Source: Zerene cesonia (taxonomy: Eukaryota > Arthropoda > Insecta > Lepidoptera > Pieridae). Taken from it: DNA of 64,000 nucleotides. Made by a program: the position numbers and the translations under genes. The stretch covers positions 12,338,001 through 12,402,000 of the forward strand of contig NC_052122.1 of NCBI RefSeq assembly GCF_012273895.1, given 5' to 3'. A model generated the notes under the pieces. The model was not told where the DNA came from, ran no database searches, and saw only the letters and a program-made list of their open reading frames with translations. Within the stretch, counting starts at the first letter, position 1, and each line of letters opens with the position of its first letter. This document shows positions 21,106 to 32,800 of the stretch, in pieces.

Positions 21106-24100
21106 ATGCCCAAGGACGACGCGGAGACCACGGCGCTCAAGAAAGAGCTCAACGATCTCATCGCCAAGTGCAAGGTGAGTCCCGCCCTGTCGCCCTGTCG
21201 CCCTATCGCCTCGTCGTCTTGTCGCCTTGTCGCTCTGACGCTCAAAGGCGATACCTGTACTTGCAACGAATATTAAAAATGCTTTCGGTATATGTATTTC
21301 TTTCTACGCTAATGTTATATTATATATGTCTAAAACATTAAAACCCTTTAAACGCATTTATAAATTCTATTATATTGTTCAACTTGTCCAAATGCATAAA
21401 ACGTTAAAACAAACCTGAAGCCTCGAATGATCTTAATACGAAGAAGTTAAAAAAATATTTTATGAATTTTAATATCGATTAGTTCTTTATGCCTTATTTA
21501 AGAATATAAATTGAGATAGAATAAGGTGTTTACTATAAGGCTACTGCGAATTTCATTTAATTATAACATAATGTTTGAGCTCATAAAATATAATATTAGC
21601 TATCAACGTGCGAGTTACGTAATGATGTTCAATGTTCTTCTCAGCGTAATCCTCGAGGGAAGGTAGGCCTCGTATGGTTTCTTGATAATCGCTTTACAAA
21701 TGGTATTTCTGTTTTAAACAGTTCTATTATTGCAATTTTTATGTTATGTTTTCCATCAGGCTGAGCAAGAAAAGGCCGCAGATGTGAAGTTGGCGGAGAA
21801 ATGCGGGGACATGGGCGATGTGCCCAAGATCCGACTCGTGGTCAAAAAGACGCTGAAGGGCCACATCAATAAGGTCAACTCGGTGCACTACAGCGGCGAC
21901 TCTAGGTGACTCTCTTCACTTATGGAATATGCATCGGTTTTACTTGCCAAGCACGAGAACAATTTTAAGATCATTAGAAAAATAAAAAATCATTTACACT
22001 ATTTTTGACGAAAATGAGGTATATAATAGTTATATAATATATGAAGCGATCGTTTTATAAATATACGTAATACGTATTACAAGATTTGAAAATTATTCAT
22101 TGAACCTTTTTTTGGTGACTTTTTGGTCATCTGGCCTGTGACATTGATTATTTATATTTATGCTTCTAAGCACGACGGCGCACAGCTATAACTTTGCCGA
22201 TAGGGTTGAACTCTATCGTATAGCAAGCAATGTGTCCATGTAGTACTGTTTGGTGGCAGGCACTGCGTGACGGGGTCACTGGACGGCAAGCTCATCATCT
22301 GGGACACGTGGAGCGGCAACAAGGTGCAGGTCATCCCGCTGCGCTCCGCCTGGGTCATGAGCGTGGCCTTTGCGCCTTCGGGCAATTTTGTCGGTACGAT
22401 ATTTATACTGTCTCCGTCATGCCAGCGAAATTTGTTGTGGATGAAATAGAGGTTTTTTTTCTTTGTGTTTTACGTTTATCCAGATATTATTATTAAAACA
22501 TCACCAATACTTATAATAAAGTTTACAATAATTACGGTAATTAGTAATAGAAAATACAAAATGCAGGAGATTTAACAACAATGATCTCATTTAATTTTTC
22601 CAACTAGCAAAGACGTTCTGTTTTTGGCCGACTTTATTGAATATCGTTATATGTTGTGTTCACATAGCTAGGATAAGCTGTAGATTAGAATGAAGTGTGT
22701 TTGTGTCGTTTCAACCGGCCTCCGTCGGCTGGCGCAGCGTGCGGCGGCATGGACAACATGTGCACGGTGTACGACGTGAACAACCGCGACGCGACGGGCT
22801 CGGCCAAGATGGTGCGCGAGCTCGCCGGCTACGAGGGCTTCCTCAGCTCATGCCGCTTCCTCGACGACAAGCACATCCTCACGGGCTCCGGTGACATGAA
22901 GATGTGAGTCGCTCCACTGCACCCATACATATCGTATACAAAAAAGAGTCCATTCCACTCACCCGTTTATTAGTAAATCTTAAATTAAGTAATCATGAGT
23001 TTTACCAATGAGTTGGTAAATGTAAAGGTTTGAAAAAGGGACAAAATTTTCGGACTTTGTCCAGTAGAATATACTAAACACTAAACATGCTAGTTTTTAT
23101 CGATGACGATCGGTAAATATTGATTTGCATAATACAACAATTACTTTTATAAACTGTCAGTCTGAACTATGAACCTTATATAATTTTAGGTTGCTATCAC
23201 GGTATGCTCGATAACCTAATCATAATACGAGAGTGGCTGTGCACTCTTCATATGGAGCTTATCAACAAATTTTTACACAACGTAAAAGTTCGAGATAATC
23301 AGTGTTCACAGAGACGCTTGGTTTTTTTAGTATTCAGAGTTGGTAAATCTTAGGATGAATTATTTTTTTTGTTTGCATGTATGTTTATCCATGCATAACT
23401 CAAAAATGTTTAAATAAAAAAAAAATTATGAACAGTTGCGTGTGGGACCTGGAGGTCGGCAAGAGGGAAGTGGACTTCAACGCTCACGCCGGTGACGTGG
23501 TCAGCATCTCTCTTGCTCCAGGTACAGCATTTATGTTTTACTATTGTGTGTAGAAGCCGCAGATGGTATAAGTTTTTATGGCATACAATTCAGCAATCTG
23601 GTACACAATATACAAACTTATTTCAAAACACAGCGAAGTATTTGTATTCGTAAAATTTATACACATTATCGGTACAAGTGACATTACTCCAACAATGCTA
23701 ATTACTTATTTGCTATTGTAGTAGCGATTGCCGATTGAACATAGATGTTGTAAATCCAAATGTAGTAAGTGTCAGTTAATATGTGTTTTTTTTTTATTTT
23801 CACGTTATCTTTTTGATGCGTTATTTATATTTAGTTTTCAGTCGGGCCAGGCTTATCGCTGGCGAGGCTAATCTACGTAAGGTTAAGAAACATGTATCCT
23901 ATAATATAATAAGGGTTGTCGTATGAATGCCGCAGACATGAAGACGTTCGTGACGGGCTCGGTGGACCGCACGTGCAAGCTGTGGGACGTGCGCGCTGAG
24001 AAGGAGAAGCAGACCTTCTTCGGCCACGAGGCTGACGTCAACTGCGTCTGCGTGAGTGACGCGCCGTGCCGTGTGCGCACACTGCACACTGCAGAGCCAC

Positions 24101-25298
24101 GAAGCCACGTTTATATTAGTATTGCATTATTGTAGGCAACTATATTGCCTAGAATAAATCAATATATGCTATAGTCTTTAATAACATTATTTATAATCAA
24201 CTTACATGAATAAGCAACTCTGACATTTAAACACAAGACAGAAAAAGTATTAAGATTTAATTAAATGATTTAGAAAAAGTATAGCTAGTTGCCTTCATAC
24301 ACAGTAATAATAATATAGAGGAAAGATTAGATTATTTGTTTAATTGTTCTTATTCAATACGTTGCGAAACTACTGAATCGATTCGAAAAATTATTTCATT
24401 ATTAGGAAGCTGCACTATCGGGGGCCATAATCAACATTATATTAATAATAAAAAACCCCTTCATCTAGCCCTAGGGATGAGAAGTTACATAAAATTTTCC
24501 TAGCATCAAAAATAATATAGAAATAACAACTTTGCAGAACTGATCATTATTATCCGGTACAAAACAGTGTCGTGACAGCAAATTAATTGTGATATAATTA
24601 GTATTTTTTTTATTTTATAAAATAATAATAGCCCGACCCAGGATTTGTGCGTGTATATAATAATTAATAATATTGAAATTTTTGTTATGCATCTGTGCGA
24701 AACCGTGGCAAGCCGCTGGTTAATTATAAATTGTTTTACAGGTAAGTAGCTCAAAATAAGCAACTTTCCAGTGGTTTTAGTTGAAGTGTAATTGTTTGTG
24801 CAGTACCACCCAAGCGGGCAGGCGTTCGCCACGGCGTCCGAGGACAAGACGGCGCGACTGTTCGACATCCGCAGCGATCAGCAGGTCGGCCACTACACGC
24901 CGCCCGGCAACGCCGGCTTCACCAGCTGCGGTACTTCTCCGCTTTCCTTCAAACGCGCTAATGCTCTTCAGTTAACCGTAATAACGTGATTATTTTGTAC
25001 CAGGTTTGTCATTCAGCGGACGGTACCTGCTGGCCGGCTCTGACGACAACAGTATCCACTCGTGGGACACTCTCAAAGTTGCCCATACGGGTAAGAATGT
25101 AATATATATAGATAGATAATGTCTTATCAAATCCTTATTCAGCGCTGAATAAGACACTGCTAACGAGTATAATCATTGTTCACATTTTCAGGAACGCTGA
25201 ACGCCCACGAGAACCGCGTAACATCCATCTCGCTGGCGCCCAACGGCATCGCGCTCGCGTCCTGCTCGTGGGACCAGAGCGTCAGGGTCTGGGGCTGA
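21106..25298 (+). CDS. Gbeta76C: G-protein beta subunit, visual type (Gbeta76C/Gbeta-e), 9 exons
   Basis: WD40 beta subunit of the heterotrimeric G protein. The Drosophila orthologue acts with Galpha-q in photoreceptors to couple rhodopsin to phospholipase C. Exons: 21106-21174, 21760-21905, 22260-22393, 22738-22903, 23436-23521, 23936-24051, 24804-24930, 25004-25090, 25192-25298. All phases fit, giving 345 aa. The protein starts MPKDDAETTALKKELNDLI, the N-terminal coiled coil that binds Ggamma. Seven WD repeats follow (LIIWDTW, CVWDLE, CKLWDVR, ARLFDIR, HSWDTL, VRVWG). CGDMGDVPKIRL, CGGMDNMCTVYDVNNRD and SGDMKICVWDLE match the eye-type paralogue rather than the general Gbeta13F, whose N-terminus and inter-repeat loops differ. 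The start ATG follows CACC. It is head-to-head with the unrecognised minus-strand gene. Confidence 0.95.
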
Positions 25299-25726
25299 TC
25301 CCTTCGCCCCCTACGTCCTATTATAAGTCTTAGTCATTACGCAACATTTCACATGACTTGTAATCTCGTAACGTGAAAAGCTCTCTATACATCGTTTCCA
25401 CTATTATGTATTCGACTTTTAAATCATGTTAAAATCATTATTCACTATTCATATCTGTTAAGCTACTATACTTTAATCACCGTTATTAAATTTTAAACAA
25501 TTGTCAATAGTTTTATTTTTGTTGCAACTTCCCTCATGCTTACATTGCTTCCTTTCCAAAATTATTGTTGAACGTGGGATTTCTTGAAAATGTATCGTCC
25601 AAGTTCTTTCTATTATGAGGATTTTTGTTTATAAATATTGCGCAATGGGAACAATAGAACTCGAGATTTGCAACAGCAAATATCTGCGACAATATTGGCA
25701 AACACATTCCCTCCATCGACACGGCG
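25299..25726 (+). other. Short spacer between Gbeta76C and the fucosyltransferase
   Basis: 428 bases of AT-rich DNA holding the 3' UTR of the first gene and the promoter or leader of the second, both on the plus strand. The weak signal ATTAAA near 25486 may end Gbeta76C. No separate gene seen. Confidence 0.5.
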
Positions 25727-27196
25727 ATGCAGAAAGTTATCACTGTTGCGGTCTTTTTGAAATATTTAACCAAAAAATCTTACTGTGCAGTAACAATCTT
25801 ATTACTGTTTATTATTTACTACGGGATCAATATAAATAATATTAGAAGCGAGTATCGGCTTAATATTATAGACGAAGAGGAGATTATTACAACTACAGAG
25901 GCAACACAAAAAGAACCTGACGAATTTATTGATATCCGTTACATTTTGTTATGGAGTGATCCCAAACACAGTCCGTTTAATTATCTAGGCGAGGGGCGAG
26001 CAACGTTTAGCGAAAGGAATTGTTCGTGGACGAATTGTTACGTAACCAGCGATAGGAATTACTTGGGAGACTACACTGAGTTTGAAGTTGTGGCCTTCAA
26101 TGGCCCCGACCTTCAGGACCTGCGCAGTAGGAACAACTTGCCCAAACGACGCTCGCCGCGCCAGAAATACGTATACGCAAATATTGAATCAGCGGCTACC
26201 TACCCCATTTGTTCGAAATCGTGGGATTCTTATTTCAATTGGACTTGGACCTATCGCTTGGATTCAGATCTCGTCTGGAAATATTTCGTTATTAGGAACT
26301 CAAGCGGTCGTGTGATTGGCCCGAGTGAATCCATTAAGTGGGTGCGAGAAGACGACATGGGGGACATCAGCGAGTCACTAAAAGAGAAGTTGAAAAGTAA
26401 AACAAAAGCAGCTGCATGGTTCGTCTCCAACTGCGACACCCAAAGCCTCAGAGAGGATGTCGTGAAGCAGATCCAGGACTATATGCGTGCATTTAATTTA
26501 GCCGTCGATATATTTGGAGAATGTGGTAAATTGTCGTGCCCAAAGTCAGCCATGATAGAATGCTTAAAAATTCTAGAAAAAGATTATTACTTTTACTTCG
26601 CATTTGAAAATTCATTGAGTGACGATTACGTCACTGAAAAAGTTTTACACGCTCTTAATCACGACACAGTTCCTGTAGTGTACGGAGGAGCAAACTATAG
26701 AAAGTTAGTAAATTTTATATTTATTTAAACAGTTTGGATATTTAGAATAAAGATTTAAAAAAAATATGGTTAGTTTTTCAATGATGATTGATTACATTTC
26801 TAGGGTCCTTTTGCTGGATTAAATTGTAATTTTTTCCTTATATGTATTATTAATCCCGTGATCACACTCACTATGAATGGCGTTTAATGCAGATATTTTC
26901 GTAGATACCTCCCACCGGGATCGTACTTGGACGCTAGGGAGCTGGGCCCTCGAATGCTAGCAGAAGCCATGCGCAATATCATCCTCAGCCCAGAAGCTTA
27001 CCACAATTTCTTCCGTTGGAAGAATTGGTACCGCTTTGAGCCGAGCCACGCGAGGCCCACCACCGACGTGTACTGTGAGCTGTGCGCCGCTATCAACGGC
27101 GCCGGCTTCCGGGAGTCCAGCGTGTACCCACACTTCGACCAGTGGTGGACGCCCCACACCTCGTGCAAAAACGAGTTTGTTGTCAAAATACATTAA
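25727..27196 (+). CDS. Alpha-1,3-fucosyltransferase (GT10 family), two exons
   Basis: Type II Golgi enzyme transferring fucose from GDP-fucose to N-glycans or related glycans. Exons 25727-26703 and 26905-27196 give 422 aa. Residues about 16-33 form the membrane anchor (CAVTILLLFIIYYGI) after a short basic cytoplasmic tail. The lumenal part has the N-terminal GT10 features (WDSYFNWTWTYRLDSD, AAWFVSNCDTQSLRED) and the family signature FENSLSDDYVTEK at residues 293-305. YGGANYRKYLPPGSYLDA spans the splice junction, and the C-terminus is cysteine-rich. A second acceptor at 26892 would also keep the frame, inserting four residues, but the 26904 acceptor gives the gapless family motif. It resembles the FucTC/D-type insect enzymes more than core fucosyltransferase FucTA, but I cannot fix the subgroup. 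AATAAA begins directly after the stop codon. Confidence 0.88.
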
Positions 27197-27202
27197 AATA
27201 AA
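27197..27202 (+). terminator. Polyadenylation signal immediately after the fucosyltransferase stop codon
   Basis: AATAAA at 27197-27202 starts on the base after TAA. If used, the 3' UTR would be only about 20-30 bases. A later signal cannot be excluded because the spacer is AT-rich. Confidence 0.5.
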
Positions 27203-27339
27203 CCTTCAGATCTAACACTACTCTTCATTTAATCATTTCCAATTCTGGTAAACAATAGTTTTAACACAAGTCTGATATATATAAAATAGTATAAAACGTA
27301 AAATATCAGTCATTTGCCTCAAATATCGATATCAATATT

Positions 27340-27475
27340 TATTTATTTTTATTTATTTATTTATTACTCTTTAACAAATAATTGTACAGGAAACTTAAAA
27401 ATATATATATTAGTAACAAGTAAAAAAGAAAGAGTACAATTTGTTGGGCGGCCTTATCACTCAGAAGTGATGTGT
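27340..27475 (-). repeat. Retroposon 3'-tail remnant (minus orientation)
   Basis: On the minus strand it reads GATAAGGCCGCCCAACAAAT, then a T-rich stretch, TGTACAATTATT and an (AAAT)n-like tail. The block 54547-54700 has the same architecture (GCCTATTGTGCAA...TGTACAATAAAGTATC, tail of ATTC repeats). This pattern is common at the 3' ends of lepidopteran retroposons. Confidence 0.5.
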
Positions 27476-27755
27476 GTTTAATAATTTAATGTTCCAATCT
27501 AACAAAATAATTAACAAACTTAACCTAACAATATTTATTCCCTATATATTATATTTATACTAATAGTTCTAACTAGACAAAACACTTTCTAAGAAGAAAC
27601 GGGATAGCGTATAAGAGCAAAATAGATTCGACCAAAACCCACGGCGCTAACGTTCACGTCAGTCTTATTGAATTAACCTTCTACCTAGTCTTGCCATAAA
27701 TATTGTAATAAAGAAAAAAGAAAATTGTTAACTGCAAATAACATTTATTACTTTT

Positions 27756-28755
27756 NNNNNNNNNNNNNNNNNNNNNNNNNNNNNNNNNNNNNNNNNNNNN
27801 NNNNNNNNNNNNNNNNNNNNNNNNNNNNNNNNNNNNNNNNNNNNNNNNNNNNNNNNNNNNNNNNNNNNNNNNNNNNNNNNNNNNNNNNNNNNNNNNNNNN
27901 NNNNNNNNNNNNNNNNNNNNNNNNNNNNNNNNNNNNNNNNNNNNNNNNNNNNNNNNNNNNNNNNNNNNNNNNNNNNNNNNNNNNNNNNNNNNNNNNNNNN
28001 NNNNNNNNNNNNNNNNNNNNNNNNNNNNNNNNNNNNNNNNNNNNNNNNNNNNNNNNNNNNNNNNNNNNNNNNNNNNNNNNNNNNNNNNNNNNNNNNNNNN
28101 NNNNNNNNNNNNNNNNNNNNNNNNNNNNNNNNNNNNNNNNNNNNNNNNNNNNNNNNNNNNNNNNNNNNNNNNNNNNNNNNNNNNNNNNNNNNNNNNNNNN
28201 NNNNNNNNNNNNNNNNNNNNNNNNNNNNNNNNNNNNNNNNNNNNNNNNNNNNNNNNNNNNNNNNNNNNNNNNNNNNNNNNNNNNNNNNNNNNNNNNNNNN
28301 NNNNNNNNNNNNNNNNNNNNNNNNNNNNNNNNNNNNNNNNNNNNNNNNNNNNNNNNNNNNNNNNNNNNNNNNNNNNNNNNNNNNNNNNNNNNNNNNNNNN
28401 NNNNNNNNNNNNNNNNNNNNNNNNNNNNNNNNNNNNNNNNNNNNNNNNNNNNNNNNNNNNNNNNNNNNNNNNNNNNNNNNNNNNNNNNNNNNNNNNNNNN
28501 NNNNNNNNNNNNNNNNNNNNNNNNNNNNNNNNNNNNNNNNNNNNNNNNNNNNNNNNNNNNNNNNNNNNNNNNNNNNNNNNNNNNNNNNNNNNNNNNNNNN
28601 NNNNNNNNNNNNNNNNNNNNNNNNNNNNNNNNNNNNNNNNNNNNNNNNNNNNNNNNNNNNNNNNNNNNNNNNNNNNNNNNNNNNNNNNNNNNNNNNNNNN
28701 NNNNNNNNNNNNNNNNNNNNNNNNNNNNNNNNNNNNNNNNNNNNNNNNNNNNNNN
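27756..28755. other. Assembly gap of exactly 1,000 N
   Basis: A round-number run of N, so the real length of the gap is unknown. The open frames computed across it are meaningless. It lies between the fucosyltransferase and the esterase. The flanking spacers (27203-27755 and 28756-29150) are AT-rich without visible genes. Confidence 1.
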
Positions 28756-29150
28756 CAGATTCGAAATTCAAATGTAATATTTTTTTATAATTAAGTGTAA
28801 CAGTATTTATGGCCAGACTAAGTATATTTTATAGAACACATTTTTTGAAAGTGAGAGATAGCCAAGGCCCTCAGAGAAAGGGCCCTAGGTTATATCAGTC
28901 TATTATTGAATGAACCACCGATTATACTTCACTTCCGTCAAGCTTTCAGTGCCAATTGTTTAAAGCTTATCTGCACCTGTAACTACTGCAGCTTTTTTTT
29001 CCTATCTCCTATGTTAAAAATATCTAAGTTTATTCCAGCCCCATTGTACCTACATAGATTTACTTTTATTATAAGAAGAAATTGTAATCCTTCGATTGAT
29101 GACTAACCATGCCGAGCCCGAAATGTGTGTTTGACAAATTATGTTACATA

Positions 29151-29462
<312 letters not shown>

Positions 29463-29750
29463 ATGCCTGTTTTATCGACTTGAGGCGATTAATTAAAGTT
29501 CCAGCAGATGGCGTTGTTAAGTAACGAAGTCAATGAGTGTTTGCTTTGAGGTTTGACTAATTGTTTATATTGTTTTGTGTCTTCTTAATGCACGTGTTCA
29601 CTTAAAAATGCCTAAACGATCTTGGAAAAAAACGCTTATAAACAATCTAACTTCACGAAGTTAAACATCCAGGTACTTTACACTTAAGTGACAACATTCA
29701 GCAGATGTTGTCTATTTTGGTTTGTATCGTTCAATATTTGGTGTAAAATG

Positions 29751-29756
29751 TTTAAT
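29751..29756 (-). terminator. Candidate polyadenylation signal of the esterase
   Basis: ATTAAA on the minus strand, about 50 bases beyond the esterase stop codon at 29805. It is a variant signal assigned by position only. Confidence 0.4.
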
Positions 29757-29804
29757 TCTGAGACCAAATAGCAGAGCAGGGAACCGGCAACCAAAGCCGG
29801 CGGG

Positions 29805-32800
29805 CTACAAGTCGTCGCGAGGAGTGTGCTGCGGGGGCTCGTCGTCGTCGCGTTGGAAGGTGTGCCAGAGCGGCAGGCGCTCCCAGAGGCGCGCGCGGTG
29901 CGCGAGGCGCGCGTGCATGGCGGGCCGCGCCGCGATGCGCAGGTACTGCAGCTCGCTGCCCGCCGCCGCCCACTCGAACGGCAGAGACACTGGCCCGTTC
30001 GGGTCTCTGGGGGGATTTTAGTTTTTACACATAGTAAAACATGTTGGAGCATCGATTGTTTTAACACACCAAAGCTTAAGATATTGGATTAAGACAACAA
30101 TTTACAATGGAACTAAAATAATTGTAATTGCAAATAACTTATGATTCAGTCAAAGAAATAACACTGCGTATAGTTTTTCTTACCCGGATGTCGCAAAGTT
30201 AGTCCAAAGAGTGAGCATAAGTTCGGAGATCTCCTCGTCCTGCGCGGACGCCGGCTTTGACAGGAAGTGTATCGGGAAAAGATGCATCAAGTCGTCGGCG
30301 TGGCACACTCCTGCAATGTGATCAAAGGGAGCTACAACACATATACGCTAATAAATTTACATGAACAGGGAAGAGATATGTACATTGTACGTGTTAAACT
30401 TAACCCTTGTACCTGATTTGATAAGAATAATGAAACAAATATCGACACCCATAGAAGACGACGTAAATAGGAGCAAGCGAATGCATGTGTTTCCTTTATT
30501 CTCGTCATCAAAAGATGAAACAAAACAGATGCTCTCGAGATAGGTAGTTGTGACACCAATATATTTTATGCATGCATGCAGATAGATACTGACCATAATC
30601 CCCATTTGGGTCTCCGAAGATCTGCGAGAAGCTGTTGGCGGCGCGGTGAGCGAGCTCGTACAGGTACACGCGCGAGCCCGCCGCCACCGCGCGCCGCGCC
30701 GCCTCGCGCAGCGGGAACGAGAAGTAGGCGTCACTGTACATCTGCGGTATGCACCAAACGCAATTATTTACAAAGTGTTTTCTGGATGCTGTTTGAATTT
30801 CACTGCTTTAACGCAGAAATTTATTTATTTCCTGCACGCTCGCCTAATATCGAACCCCCGGCATTTCGATTTTTTAAGTCCGAGGTTCTCACCACTGAGC
30901 CACCACTGCTACATATTATCATCGCTCAAAAATATGAATGTGCGATTTAGCAAAAAATGTACTGAATGTACAAATAAAAATTTCTATTAAATTATTTTGT
31001 TGCTTTGTCAAAAATCAAAATAAATAAATCATTTGTTGCAATTTGAGAATATTAGAATAATTCATTAAAATAAATGTTGAGAAGGGTCTTTGTGATTTAT
31101 TTCTACCGTATCAAAGTTGCATTATGTTTTCAACTCATTATACAAGTGACACAGGATCTAGAAGCATATTATTTTTATATGTCGTGGATCATATACTTTC
31201 TGTTTTCAGGCATTTAAAAACGCTTTTGGCTCATGTAGTGGTATTAACAGAGAAAGTGAAGAGGACTTTGAATTTGTATGTAGAAACGTCAGTTGCTAAC
31301 ATAAAGATTGATATTGATCGTAACCTTAAAAAGCACAATACACGTACCTTTCAGTTAGACTGTGGTAAAGAACGATAATTTACCCGAAAGATATCAATCT
31401 TCGAACTATCACAAGTATGCACACTTTTCAAAGCTTACTAAATGAATAAATCAGCAGACCATATTTTAAAAAAGGAAAGCGTGTGTGACCTCCAGAATGC
31501 CCGCCTTGCTGAGCTGCTCGTCGCGTGTGGGCAGGTAGCGCTCGCGCAGGCGGCGCGTGATGAGCGGCGCCAGCGGGGAGCTCTCGTAGTACAGGCTGAG
31601 CGGCCCGATGCGCTCGAACCCGCTCATGAACTGCTCGTACAGGGTGCGGTTCGACGTTATCCCTGAACATTTCGTTCTCATACTATTTGCTAATTTTCAT
31701 TTTATGCGATTACTAAATTAAATTAAAGACTCTTTACGGATTCAAATCCTTTGAAACACGATTTTCATCCCGATCTTCTCTAGCATTCGAAATAAGATTT
31801 AGTACATTTTCCGTCAATACGGGTAGTATTGATTAACATTGTGATTTTTGTTTTTGTTTTAAAGAATAAAAAAAAAAAATGATCATGAGCGGGATCCAAA
31901 TGTGCGGCTTCCACTGTACCGCGGCGACGCCTCGCCTCTCGGTACAAAAACCAATCAAGTTCTATCCGTAAAATGTAACAAATTTTTATTACTATTGTTA
32001 AGTACATTATGTAGAAATTAATTAACTCTACTAGATATTAAAGGAAAAGGATATGATGGGATAAACTATACACACAACAAACGTTTAATGTAAATGCATA
32101 TTTTGACTGATGACAACTATTTCCACAAGAATATTTTAGATTGTGTTTGCATTGTATGTTTCAGTTTAATACATTTAATAATTATACACATATAATGTTT
32201 ATGATTGTTTATCATATGTAAGTTACATACACTACTCACAAACACTTTTCAAGCAGCCCTCGTCCTTGTTGAGGCCGGTGAGCCAGGGCACGGAGGAGGC
32301 GGCGCGGGGCGCGCGCGCGGCCCGCTGCAGGAACGGGGCCTCTTCGCCCGTCTCACCTTCCACCACCGCCTTGAACGGCGTCATCGGCTCGTAATCCCAT
32401 TCCTGACAGAGAAAAGTATGCTCATTGATTAATTATTAATTAATATCAGTAATGGTATTACTTTTAGTAGTAGTGATTAAGTTAATATGTATATTAAGTC
32501 GTGTTTATAATGATACAAAGATATGATTTTAACAGTATTGATGTAACGTTTAAAAAATTAAGTTATAAATTGCGAGTGATATCTTATGATGACGATGAAT
32601 TTACTCACGTAGAACGAGAATTCAGTGGCGATGATGTCATAGCTGTCCCTGGAGCGCAGACAGTGAAGCATGCGCCAAGAGGGCGCCTGCGGGCAGCGCA
32701 GCAGGCGCGCCAGCCGCCACGCCTGCCGCAGCGCCTCGCCCGGCGCCGCCTCCGCCCACGGCACCAGCGCCGTGCCCGACTGCGAGATCGCCTTATGGAA

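Noticed and set aside
21106..25298. Gbeta13F (general G-protein beta) as the identity
   Set aside because: The N-terminus and inter-repeat loops match the eye-type Gbeta76C instead.
27725..28777. 350- and 347-residue open frames on both strands
   Set aside because: They consist of translated N bases of the assembly gap.
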